Part shown: one piece after another, positions 46,059 to 53,823 of the stretch
Position numbering within the stretch: position 1 is the stretch's first letter
Layout: the number at the start of each line of letters is the position of its first letter
Source: Algoriphagus ornithinivorans
GTDB taxonomy: Bacteria > Bacteroidota > Bacteroidia > Cytophagales > Cyclobacteriaceae
Reading direction: 5' to 3'
Assembly (NCBI RefSeq): GCF_900115305.1
Contig: NZ_FOVW01000003.1
Coordinates: 1 to 64,000 of the forward strand
Length of the DNA: 64,000 nt
The notes under the pieces: model-generated
What the model was told of the DNA's origin: nothing
Databases searched by the model: none
What the model saw: the letters and a program-made list of their open reading frames with translations, nothing else
Translations under genes and position numbers: made by a program

Positions 46059-47303
46059 ATGATGCTTCAATACGAACGTTTTTTTCTTGACAATGGACTT
46101 GAGCTGATTGTCCACGAAGACCAAAGCAGCAAAATGGCTGTCTTCAATTTATTATATAAAGTAGGCTCCAAAAATGAAAGCCCTGGGAAAACTGGTCTTG
46201 CTCATTTTTTTGAACACTTGATGTTTGGTAGCTCTGCCAATGTGAAAGTATTTGATAGGGAGCTAGAACGTGTAGGCGGTAATTGTAATGCTTTTACAAG
46301 CCCTGATATTACCAACTATTATATGACTTTGCCTGCCTCCAATCTAGAAACAGCCTTCTGGTTGGAGTCGGATAGAATGCTACAGCTGACTCTCAATGAT
46401 AAAACCATAGAAACTCAGCGCAAAGTGGTCTTAGAGGAGTATAAGCAGCGATATCTTAACCAGCCTTATGGAGATGTATGGCATCATTTGAGGGATTTAG
46501 CTTATGAAGTGCACCCTTACCGCTGGCCAACAATCGGCAAAAGCCCTGAAGATATTGAGGGGTATACCAAAGAGGATGTATGGGAGTTTTACAAGAAAAA
46601 TTATGCCCCGAACAACGCCATTCTTGTAGTGGGAGGTGCTGTGAAAGCTAAAGAGGTTTTGGCCTTAGCTGAGAAGTGGTTTGGTCCTATTCCAAAAGCC
46701 ACACTTGCACCTCATTTAATTCCAATGGAAAATGAGCAACAAGAAAAACGTCAAAGAGCAGTGCATTATCCTGTGCCCACAGATGCGCTTTACAAGACTT
46801 TCAAAATGCCTGCAAAAGGAGAAGATGGCTTCTTAGAGGCTGATTTGATTAGCGATCTTTTGGGCTTCGGAAAGTCCTCTATTTTGGAACAAAGGCTGGT
46901 GAAAAACGGGAAATACTTCGCTTCTGCCGGTGCCTATATCATGGGATCCAATGATCCGGGTTTACTGATTTTTTCAGGAAAAATGGAGAAAGGAGTTAAA
47001 GCTCATGAAGCTGAAAAAGCTTTAGATGAGGTATTAGCAGATTTCCTCTCTAAAGAGATTTCAGATGAGTCCCTGGAAAAAATCAAAAATCAAGGGAGAG
47101 CGATGAAAACATATGAGTCAATCCAGCTTACCAATAGAGTAATGAATTTGGCTTTCTATGCAAATCTGGGGCATCCCGACCTCTATTGGAAAGAATATGA
47201 GAAAAAGTCCTCCATAGAGTCTTCACAAATAAAAAATTGGGCAAATAAACTTTTGGACGAAACTCAATCGTCCACTTTATATTATCAAAGCAATCAAGTA
47301 TGA
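46059..47303 (+). CDS. M16 family zinc metallopeptidase (single-unit, M16B-like)
   Basis: The 414-residue protein has the inverted zinc motif HFFEH at residues 49-53 with the distal Glu in VVLEEYKQR, and the usual two-domain alpha/beta fold. There is no signal peptide, so it is cytosolic. M16B enzymes act as homo- or heterodimers on peptides; a non-catalytic partner is often beside the gene, but here the next gene is ispF, so a homodimer is likely. The stop and the ispF start overlap as ATGA. Confidence 0.88.
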   Translation: MMLQYERFFLDNGLELIVHEDQSSKMAVFNLLYKVGSKNESPGKTGLAHFFEHLMFGSSANVKVFDRELERVGGNCNAFTSPDITNYYMTLPASNLETAFWLESDRMLQLTLNDKTIETQRKVVLEEYKQRYLNQPYGDVWHHLRDLAYEVHPYRWPTIGKSPEDIEGYTKEDVWEFYKKNYAPNNAILVVGGAVKAKEVLALAEKWFGPIPKATLAPHLIPMENEQQEKRQRAVHYPVPTDALYKTFKMPAKGEDGFLEADLISDLLGFGKSSILEQRLVKNGKYFASAGAYIMGSNDPGLLIFSGKMEKGVKAHEAEKALDEVLADFLSKEISDESLEKIKNQGRAMKTYESIQLTNRVMNLAFYANLGHPDLYWKEYEKKSSIESSQIKNWANKLLDETQSSTLYYQSNQV

Positions 47304-47782
47304 ATGGATTTCGGGTAGGTTTTGGATACGACGTACATCAGCTGAAAGAAGGATATGATTTTTGGCTGGGTGGAATAAAACTGGAACATGTCAAAGGAGC
47401 TGTAGGACACTCTGATGCAGATGTGCTGATTCACGTCATTTGTGATGCCTTGTTGGGTGCTGCAAATATGCGGGATATTGGCTACCACTTTTCTGATAAA
47501 GACCCCAAATACAAGGGAATCGATTCTAAAATATTGTTGAAGGATGTGATGAAACTCATCCGGGATGAAGGTTATGAAGTTGGAAATATTGATATCACCG
47601 TTTGTCTACAGGTTCCAAAAGTAAACCCTCATATACCTGGAATGAAGACATGTTTAGCAGAGGTGATGAGCTTACCTGAGTCCTCCATTTCTGTAAAAGC
47701 GACCACTACGGAGTGGCTAGGATTTGTCGGAAGAGAAGAGGGTGTTTCAGCTTATTGTGTGGCTTTAATTTATAAAGTATGA
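47300..47782 (+). CDS. ispF: 2-C-methyl-D-erythritol 2,4-cyclodiphosphate synthase
   Basis: The 160-residue protein shows the metal motif GYDVHQL (Asp and His), HSDADVLIHVICDALLGA and the late TTEWLGFVGREEGVSAY, all family landmarks. It forms a trimer and closes the 2,4-cyclodiphosphate ring in the non-mevalonate isoprenoid pathway. The organism therefore makes IPP by the MEP route. The gene is coupled by ATGA overlaps on both sides to an M16 peptidase and MnmD. Confidence 0.96.
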   Translation: MNGFRVGFGYDVHQLKEGYDFWLGGIKLEHVKGAVGHSDADVLIHVICDALLGAANMRDIGYHFSDKDPKYKGIDSKILLKDVMKLIRDEGYEVGNIDITVCLQVPKVNPHIPGMKTCLAEVMSLPESSISVKATTTEWLGFVGREEGVSAYCVALIYKV

Positions 47783-48477
47783 GTGCTAAAGTGAAAATCA
47801 TCACCACAGAAGATGGTTCTCATTCTCTGTATCATGAGGACCTCAAAGAAACCTATCATAGCTTTCACGGAGCTTATCGGGAGTCTCTTCATGTATTTTT
47901 GATATATGGCTTGGATTCATGGCTGGCAAGAAACCCCCGAAAATATCCTATACGGATTTTTGAAGTGGGCTTCGGAACAGGCCTGAATGCTTGGTTGACT
48001 TTAGTGTGGGCAGAACAAAATCAAATACCGGTTCTATATCATACCATTGAACCTTTTCCTTTGGAAAAAGACATCTACAGCCAACTGAATTACATAGATC
48101 AAAACGATGCTATCTGGCATTACCATAAGTATTTCGAAGCATTGCATAAGTTACCTTGGAATGAGGGAGGCCCTGTTTCAGAATATTTCAATTTCAAAAA
48201 AGACCAGGTTAAGCTAGAGGATGCCCAATTATACCCTTCAGATGTAGTATTCTTTGATGCTTTTGCCCCAAGTAAACAACCGGAATTATGGGCTAAGGAT
48301 TTATTGGAAAAAGTTGAAAAGTCCATGCGTCCAGGCGCTGTATTGACTACTTACTGTGCAAAAGGTCAATTTAAGAGAGATCTCAAAGAACTGGGACTGG
48401 ATGTTCAAAACCCTCCTGGACCTCCGGGAAAGAAAGAAATGACAAGAGCCTGGAAAAGTGAAATTACAGAAAGCTGA
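47779..48477 (+). CDS. mnmD: tRNA 5-methylaminomethyl-2-thiouridine methyltransferase MnmD
   Basis: The 232-residue protein has the SAM-binding FEVGFGTGLNAWLT and the active-site region VVFFDAFAPSKQPELW. In E. coli this is the methylase half of bifunctional MnmC; here it is a stand-alone MnmD without the FAD half, as is common in Bacteroidota. It performs the last methylation of the wobble uridine of certain tRNAs. Coupled to ispF by ATGA. The final part PPGPPGKKEMTRAWK is typical. Confidence 0.9.
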   Translation: MSAKVKIITTEDGSHSLYHEDLKETYHSFHGAYRESLHVFLIYGLDSWLARNPRKYPIRIFEVGFGTGLNAWLTLVWAEQNQIPVLYHTIEPFPLEKDIYSQLNYIDQNDAIWHYHKYFEALHKLPWNEGGPVSEYFNFKKDQVKLEDAQLYPSDVVFFDAFAPSKQPELWAKDLLEKVEKSMRPGAVLTTYCAKGQFKRDLKELGLDVQNPPGPPGKKEMTRAWKSEITES

Positions 48478-48506
48478 AATATCAAAGGGCAAAGAAAGAA
48501 AAAGAA

Positions 48507-48514
48507 TAACTTTG
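48507..48514 (+). promoter_or_regulatory. Candidate -7 box in the 236-base spacer after mnmD
   Basis: TAACTTTG followed by GCC matches TAnnTTTG. It would give the next gene (48714) a leader of about 195 bases that includes the heptamer repeat. No good -33 element is visible. Confidence 0.3.
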
Positions 48515-48616
48515 GCCTTCCATTTGATGCTTTTCAAAGTTTGGATATCTGCTTTCTTACCAGTATTTACAAAAATACTGCTTATTGTCTGCTAAAAGGA
48601 TCAGAATCCCGGAAGC

Positions 48617-48637
48617 TTCGGTCTTCGGTCATCGGTC
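48617..48637. repeat. Heptamer tandem repeat (TTCGGTC)
   Basis: Three 7-base units in a row: TTCGGTC, TTCGGTC and ATCGGTC, followed by TTCC. It lies between mnmD and the coiled-coil gene. The 7-base period equals that of the two arrays around the four-helix-bundle gene, though the unit sequence differs. Confidence 0.6.
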
Positions 48638-48713
48638 TTCCAACCAGTCAAGCAAAGAAAATAAGGCAACTGGCATGATTGCAGAAATCAGATTTCAAAA
48701 AACCTAAATCACT

Positions 48714-49181
48714 ATGTTAGCTATACTTTTTTCGATTTTATTAAGCCTTTTCCAAGTTGATGCTTCGGAAAGTGCCAGGCTCCAAAGGCTAGTAGAAGAG
48801 AGAGAAAGCCTTTTCCGCCAATGGCAATCTTCAGAAAATAAGAAGTCAGGGATTTTTGGAAATCGCACCAAAAAAGACATGACCGAGACCAACGAATGGC
48901 TGGAGCGAATTATATCGAAAGACAATCAGATTATCGAGGAACTCAAGCTGAGTGGCTCCATAGAAACCGCCGTAATTGGTCAGGAAAAAGAGGATTACAA
49001 GGCTATTACCATGAGTTTGGAACAAGACGTTCAAGCTTTGAAAAGAGCTTTAGCTGAAAAAGAAAAAGTAGCCCAAGAAAGGCTTTCTGATAGAAGGACC
49101 TTCGAGTGGACTACTGTAATTTTTTTCCTTTTTACTTTAGGATTGGGCTTCTGGATTTATAAAATCAAGAAGAGGAATTAA
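48714..49181 (+). CDS. Coiled-coil protein with terminal membrane segments, unknown
   Basis: The 155-residue protein has an N-terminal hydrophobic segment (MLAILFSILLSLFQ), a highly charged coiled coil at residues 20-120 and a C-terminal membrane helix near 128-148 (TVIFFLFTLGLGFWIYKIKK). No family is recognised; it may be an envelope tether. The stop is adjacent to the stop of the convergent lipoprotein gene (49181/49182). It is preceded by a long spacer with a possible promoter. Confidence 0.6.
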   Translation: MLAILFSILLSLFQVDASESARLQRLVEERESLFRQWQSSENKKSGIFGNRTKKDMTETNEWLERIISKDNQIIEELKLSGSIETAVIGQEKEDYKAITMSLEQDVQALKRALAEKEKVAQERLSDRRTFEWTTVIFFLFTLGLGFWIYKIKKRN

Positions 49182-49685
49182 TTATCTATTAACCCGAATA
49201 AAAGTTTTGGGTAAATCCTCAGTTTGCCAAGTTTCTGGGTAAATCTCAAGGTAAGTCATTTTCTCTTTATTCGGAGTAAAATCCAAACTTGCCTTAAGCT
49301 CCCTAAAGTAATCTAACACATAACTGTCAAAGGAATCTAACTGTGATTTCGGTCTGTATAATTCATCACTTCCGAATGGAATACCTTGACCGTTTTCAGG
49401 CTGATAACTTAGCACTTGACCATTCCATTGATATTTAGCATTCAAGAGTCTTCTAAATCCTAGGTCTGTTCCTTCCTCAGTATTTCTCATAGTAATGTAA
49501 AACTGATAGGTACCATTGGCTTTAAAATCATAGGTACTTACAGACCATAATCCCAAGGAATCAATAAATTCGCGAAATTCATAAACTCCTTCCAGTTGAT
49601 TTGGAGATAATTCATCTTTTTCTTGACAGGAAAAAAATCCAATTGAAAAAAAGATAAGCAATGCAAAAATTGAATAGTGCTTCAT
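49182..49685 (-). CDS. Small lipoprotein, lipocalin-like, unknown
   Basis: The 167-residue protein has a lipoprotein signal (FSIGFFSCQEKDE). The mature part has GVYEFREF, YDFKANGTYQFYI and KYQWNGQVLSY, a pattern seen in small lipocalin-like bacteroidotal lipoproteins with an N-terminal strand-and-turn scheme. No function can be given. It is in the same direction as psd but 62 bases apart. Confidence 0.65.
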   Translation of the reverse strand: MKHYSIFALLIFFSIGFFSCQEKDELSPNQLEGVYEFREFIDSLGLWSVSTYDFKANGTYQFYITMRNTEEGTDLGFRRLLNAKYQWNGQVLSYQPENGQGIPFGSDELYRPKSQLDSFDSYVLDYFRELKASLDFTPNKEKMTYLEIYPETWQTEDLPKTFIRVNR

Positions 49686-49747
49686 AATAGAGATTGTTAG
49701 TTTTCAATATTACGAATTAACTTAACAAAACGTTACAAGTAAACTAA

Positions 49748-50410
49748 TTATTTTTTCAATCTGGCTAATGGTGTTCTACCACCTTTCGTCACTTGATCTA
49801 GGGAAACCAGAATCTCTGCGTCAAGAGGAACGAAAACATCTACTCTTGATCCAAACTTGATAAAGCCGAATTCTGCTCCCTGATCTAACTGGGAACCTTC
49901 CTTCACATACCACTTGATTCTTCTGGCCACTGCACCCGCTATTTGCCTCACCAAAATTTTCATTCCGTCATCCAGCTTCAAAACCATAGTAGTTCTTTCA
50001 TTTTCCGTACTGGATTTAGGATGCCAAGCTACCAAGTATTTTCCCGGATGATATTTAAAAAACTCAACTACACCACGGATTGGAGATCTATTGACATGCA
50101 CATTGACAGGTGACATGAATATGGATATCTGCTTTCTTTTTTCTTTGAGATACTCGTCTTCATAGGCTTCTTCTATAACGACCACCTTGCCATCAGCCGG
50201 AGCCAAAATCACTCCTTCTTCCTTTGGAATCTGAAAGATTGGGTTTCTGAAAAATTGCAACACTAGCAAATAAATCACAATACTGCCCAACATGCTGACA
50301 TTGAGCCAAAATCTCGCATCTGGATAGAAGTAATACAATAGATAGTTGGCTGCCACTAAAATGATCAACAACCAAAATAATAAAACTCGTCCTTCTCTGT
50401 GTATGGTCAT
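49748..50410 (-). CDS. psd: Phosphatidylserine decarboxylase proenzyme (short type)
   Basis: The start at 50410 (MTIHREGRVLL) is preferred: the frame is open further but runs into a hairpin. The 220-residue proenzyme has two N-terminal membrane helices, ILAPADGKVVVIEE, FMSPVNVHVNRSPI and the self-cleavage site GFIKFGSRVD, where Ser188 becomes the pyruvoyl group. It makes phosphatidylethanolamine. With the short length and FGS instead of LGST it belongs to the family often called PSD type 2 or archaetidylserine-like. It follows gdhA with a hairpin between. Confidence 0.9.
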   Translation of the reverse strand: MTIHREGRVLLFWLLIILVAANYLLYYFYPDARFWLNVSMLGSIVIYLLVLQFFRNPIFQIPKEEGVILAPADGKVVVIEEAYEDEYLKEKRKQISIFMSPVNVHVNRSPIRGVVEFFKYHPGKYLVAWHPKSSTENERTTMVLKLDDGMKILVRQIAGAVARRIKWYVKEGSQLDQGAEFGFIKFGSRVDVFVPLDAEILVSLDQVTKGGRTPLARLKK

Positions 50411-50423
50411 AATATAAATGATA

Positions 50424-50450
50424 AGAGGCGTGAAATTACTTCCACGCCTC
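50424..50450 (-). terminator. Hairpin between gdhA and psd
   Basis: GAGGCGTGGAA and TTTCACGCCTC form an 11-pair stem (one G-U) with a 4-base loop. On the minus strand TTATCATTTATATT follows, only 14 bases before the psd ATG. The T tract is weak, so attenuation is as likely as full termination. Confidence 0.55.
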
Positions 50451-50457
50451 AAAGATA
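50450..50457 (-). promoter_or_regulatory. Candidate -7 box just before the hairpin
   Basis: On the minus strand TATCTTTG matches TAnnTTTG exactly. Its end touches the hairpin, so a transcript would start inside the stem. A -33 TTG at proper spacing is not seen. Confidence 0.35.
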
Positions 50458-50481
50458 AGTGATTCTTACAATTGATGCTTT

Positions 50482-51759
50482 TTAGAAGCCACCACGATAA
50501 GTATAAGTTTTCGCAACTTTATCAATTGCAACGATGTAAGCAGCAATTCTCATTGGCACATCATACTTCTTAGAAGCCTCATATACATGCTCAAATGCAT
50601 CTTTCATGATCCGGTCAGAACGTCTGTTAACACGGTCTGCTGTCCATTTATAACCTAATCTGTTTTGAACCCATTCGAAATAGGAAACAGTAACTCCGCC
50701 GGCATTTGCAAGAATATCCGGAACAGCCATAATTCCTTTTTCATTAATTATGGCATCAGCCTTTGCCGAAGTAGGTCCGTTAGCACCTTCTACAATCAGC
50801 TTCGCCTTGATATTATCTACGTTTTTCGCAGTGATTACGTCTTCCACAGCAGCAGGAACCAATACATCTACTTCCAATGTCAGTAAATCCATAGGATCAT
50901 CCATTCTATCACCACCGGTGAAGCCTTCTAGATGCCCTCCATTGGAATCTCTGAACTGAATTGCTTCCTGTATATTGATCCCTTTCTCATTGTAGAAAGC
51001 TCCTGTATGATCAGAAATAGCAACGATTTTCAATCCTCTTTCTTCCAAAAGCTGAGCAGCCCAAGAACCTACGTTTCCAAATCCCTGAACAGCGCAAGTA
51101 GCTTGGAAAGGATTGATTTTCAGTTTTTGCATCGCAGCCAAAGCTGAAACCATTACCCCACGACCAGTTGCTTCGGTTCTTCCTAATGAACCACCAAGTA
51201 CCAGAGGTTTACCGGTAACTACTGAGTTCACAGTCATTCCATGAGCTTTGGAGTATTCATCCATCAACCAAGCCATTTCTCTTGGTCCCGTACCCATATC
51301 TGGAGCAGGAATATCCTTATCAGGTCCGAAAACATCAATCATAGCCATAGTGTAGGCTCTCATTAATCTTTCGATTTCTCCTTTGGACATTTCACGAGGG
51401 TTACATCTAACGCCTCCTTTACCTCCACCGTATGGAATATCCACAACAGCACACTTCCAAGTCATCCAAGCAGCCAGTGCTCTTACTTCATCTATATGTA
51501 CATCAGGTGCAAATCGAATCCCACCTTTTGCTGGTCCAAGAATATTGGAATGGACCACACGGATTCCTTCGAAAACTTGAATTTTTCCATTATCCATGGT
51601 GATGGGTAAGGAAACAATTACTTGACGGGCCGGATTTTTCAACACATTATAAACCTCATCAGAAAGTCCCAGCTTTTCAGCTGCAATGTTGAATCGTTCC
51701 ATCATTGACTCCAAAGGATTCTCTTTATCCTTAATCGGAGCCGGTTCAATGTAAGCCAT
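50482..51759 (-). CDS. gdhA: Glu/Leu/Phe/Val-family glutamate dehydrogenase
   Basis: The 425-residue protein carries the substrate-site motif WMTWKCAVVDIPYGGGKGGV, with the catalytic Lys in MTWK, KPLVLGGSLGRTEATGRG, and the dinucleotide site VQGFGNVGSWAAQLL. The length (about 420) and GGGKGG form place it with the hexameric NAD(P)-dependent glutamate dehydrogenases. It interconverts glutamate and 2-oxoglutarate, which links it to the odh genes of this window. It lies 69 bases after cdsA. Confidence 0.93.
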   Translation of the reverse strand: MAYIEPAPIKDKENPLESMMERFNIAAEKLGLSDEVYNVLKNPARQVIVSLPITMDNGKIQVFEGIRVVHSNILGPAKGGIRFAPDVHIDEVRALAAWMTWKCAVVDIPYGGGKGGVRCNPREMSKGEIERLMRAYTMAMIDVFGPDKDIPAPDMGTGPREMAWLMDEYSKAHGMTVNSVVTGKPLVLGGSLGRTEATGRGVMVSALAAMQKLKINPFQATCAVQGFGNVGSWAAQLLEERGLKIVAISDHTGAFYNEKGINIQEAIQFRDSNGGHLEGFTGGDRMDDPMDLLTLEVDVLVPAAVEDVITAKNVDNIKAKLIVEGANGPTSAKADAIINEKGIMAVPDILANAGGVTVSYFEWVQNRLGYKWTADRVNRRSDRIMKDAFEHVYEASKKYDVPMRIAAYIVAIDKVAKTYTYRGGF

Positions 51760-51828
51760 ATTGGGTTTTATTTGAGTAGTGAAATGCGATACAATATTAA
51801 GTAGTTTTTCAGATTCCCTAAGCCAGAA

Positions 51829-52668
51829 TTAGAAGATTTTCAAAAAAGCGGTGATAAAAGGGGCGGATAATAACAATCCGTCAAATCTGTCCATAAATCC
51901 CCCGTGTCCCGGTAATCCTTTTCCTGAATCTTTTATTTCAATGGATCTTTTGAAAAGAGACTCTATCAAGTCTCCATACGTACCTGCTATGATGATGATC
52001 CCAGAGATCACCAACCATTTCCAATCTTGGATAGAGTGAAAATATCGTGCCACCAAAAAGGCGACTGCTATGGCTGAAAAAGCTCCGCCCAAAAACCCTT
52101 CCCAAGATTTTTTAGGTGAAACCCTCTCAAATAACTTTGTTTTCCCAAACTTGGTTCCTGCGAAATAGGCTCCTGTATCCGAGGCCCAAAGAATCAAAAG
52201 ACTCCCTAGAATTATTTCGAAATGGTAGACCTGATCTACTGAAAATACCGCAAGGTTTAACAAAGAGAAAGGAACTGCTACATAAAAAATCCCCAAATAG
52301 GTGAATGCAACCCCTGTAAATGGTTTTTTATCTGTTTTCTTATAAAGCTTGATAAAAAAGGTCAAGGAAATGATCGGGAATATCAGATATAGGTATTCTT
52401 GTGGCAAACGCTCCTTTTCTATCATAAACGTCAGCGTAAAAATCATGAGACCAAGGAAAGTCCCAAAACTCTTCAAAGGCAACATCCCATCCAAACCACA
52501 AAGCTTGTAGAATTCCATTTGGGCAAAGCCCAAAATTGCTGCAAAAACTATGAAATAGGTCCAGTCTGAATAAATGATAGAAGAAATGACTACCACTGCC
52601 CCGACCAAAGCAGTTATAGCTCTTTGGCCTAAATTACTGTAATTATTGATATTAAAACGAGATCTCAT
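51829..52668 (-). CDS. cdsA: Phosphatidate cytidylyltransferase
   Basis: The 279-residue membrane protein has about eight helices and the signature ASDTGAYFAGTKFGKTKLFERVSPKKSWEG, with the later SGKGLPGHGGFMDRFDGL. It makes CDP-diacylglycerol, the precursor of phospholipids and thus of the substrate of Psd. The start overlaps the DUF2007 gene by 17 bases. The start ATG gives MRSRFNINNYSNLGQRA. Confidence 0.95.
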   Translation of the reverse strand: MRSRFNINNYSNLGQRAITALVGAVVVISSIIYSDWTYFIVFAAILGFAQMEFYKLCGLDGMLPLKSFGTFLGLMIFTLTFMIEKERLPQEYLYLIFPIISLTFFIKLYKKTDKKPFTGVAFTYLGIFYVAVPFSLLNLAVFSVDQVYHFEIILGSLLILWASDTGAYFAGTKFGKTKLFERVSPKKSWEGFLGGAFSAIAVAFLVARYFHSIQDWKWLVISGIIIIAGTYGDLIESLFKRSIEIKDSGKGLPGHGGFMDRFDGLLLSAPFITAFLKIF

Positions 52669-52858
52669 TTTGAATTAAATTGGTAGCCTTCATGAGATTT
52701 TCCTTGCTGACATGGACTTCATACACCCCTAGAAACTGATAAGCTGTCTCTTTTTTACTGAGCACTACAGCGGGAATATCATTTTCTTCCAAAACTCCTT
52801 TGACTATTTCAGCTCTGATCTGCTGTGGACTTTCAAACACCTTGATCCAGTTCTCCAT
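52652..52858 (-). CDS. DUF2007-domain small protein (putative signal transducing protein)
   Basis: From the ATG at 52858 the protein is 68 residues (MENWIKVFESPQQIRAEIV); the longer frame from 52918 has no similarity. The sequence has the DUF2007 plan: short helix, ENDIPAVVLSKK, YQFLGVYEVHVSKENLMKA. Family members are small proteins often described as signal transducing; no activity is proven. It overlaps the CPBP gene before it by 26 bases and cdsA after it by 17 bases. Confidence 0.8.
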   Translation of the reverse strand: MENWIKVFESPQQIRAEIVKGVLEENDIPAVVLSKKETAYQFLGVYEVHVSKENLMKATNLIQNEISF

Positions 52859-53786
52859 TTGTTTGGGGCTTATATTTCTTAAAGTAATGGATTCCTGCCA
52901 AAAGTACCAATAATCCACCCAAAGCTAGGGGATATGAGACATTATCTGTAGACTCCAAATCAAAATCTACCAATCCTTGATTGGAGGCATAGACCAATAA
53001 TACGGTCAAGGAATTATTGAGAATATGGGCAATAATCGGATACACCAAACTACCTGAATACACATATAAATATCCAAAGATAGCTCCCAAAAATACCCTA
53101 GGTACAAAGCCATAAAATTGAATATGAATCGCTGAGAAAATAATGGCAGTCAACCAGATGCCCCAGTGAACTGAGCCTGTATATAAGTGTAACTTAGGCT
53201 GCAATACACCCCTGAAAAACATCTCTTCACCAATACCTGCAAGTACCCCAATCACTAACAAGCCTGTCAATAGCTCTGGAATAGATTGAAAATCAGTTAA
53301 AAACTGCGTTAACTGCATCAATTGGTCCTCCATGGCTTTCATCCAACTTTCCAATTCCGAAAGGGATTCAGGCAAAACCAATTGAGAATTCCAATACACC
53401 AAAAGTCCATTGAAAAACATAGCCCCAAGGGTAATTGCTACCATGACCCAGAATTTCTTGAGACCAAACCTTGAAATCTGCAAGTCCCAGTTTAACTCTG
53501 CTTTATCAATCCATTTAATTATGATCCAAGCAGCAAACCAAAAGCCTATCCCTGAGCCTATGCCTTGAATAAATAACATCGCCATACGACCATTGGGAAT
53601 ACTGCTATCCCCTGACATGAGGGACATGATCTGAGGAATTGATAAATCAAAAAGGGGAACTGCGAGGGCGAGGGCAAGAGATTGGAGTAAAATCAGGACT
53701 CCAAAACCTACTAAAACTATGACTACCAAGGACAAAAGCCAGCTCTTGCGCTTACCTATTTCTGCTTGAGTTTCGTATATCTCCAT
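52833..53786 (-). CDS. CPBP-family intramembrane metalloprotease
   Basis: I choose the ATG at 53786 (MEIYETQAEIGKRK), which sits 20 bases behind a good -7 box; the open frame extends 67 codons more, across the promoter. The 317-residue protein has seven or more helices and the CPBP motifs: Glu187-Glu188 in GIGEEMFFRG, His221 in AIHIQFYG, and a later His-Asn in AHILNNS. Such CAAX-like proteases process prenylated proteins or bacterial maturation peptides. It heads the cdsA run. Confidence 0.85.
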   Translation of the reverse strand: MEIYETQAEIGKRKSWLLSLVVIVLVGFGVLILLQSLALALAVPLFDLSIPQIMSLMSGDSSIPNGRMAMLFIQGIGSGIGFWFAAWIIIKWIDKAELNWDLQISRFGLKKFWVMVAITLGAMFFNGLLVYWNSQLVLPESLSELESWMKAMEDQLMQLTQFLTDFQSIPELLTGLLVIGVLAGIGEEMFFRGVLQPKLHLYTGSVHWGIWLTAIIFSAIHIQFYGFVPRVFLGAIFGYLYVYSGSLVYPIIAHILNNSLTVLLVYASNQGLVDFDLESTDNVSYPLALGGLLVLLAGIHYFKKYKPQTNGELDQGV

Positions 53787-53806
53787 ATTTGAGTGTAAAT
53801 TTACGC

Positions 53807-53814
53807 CAAATTTA
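53807..53814 (-). promoter_or_regulatory. -7 box of the CPBP-cdsA operon
   Basis: On the minus strand TAAATTTG followed by GCG matches the Bacteroidota -7 box, with 20 bases to the ATG at 53786. The divergent dusB start lies only 10 bases away on the other side. Confidence 0.5.
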
Positions 53815-53823
53815 GAATTAGCA

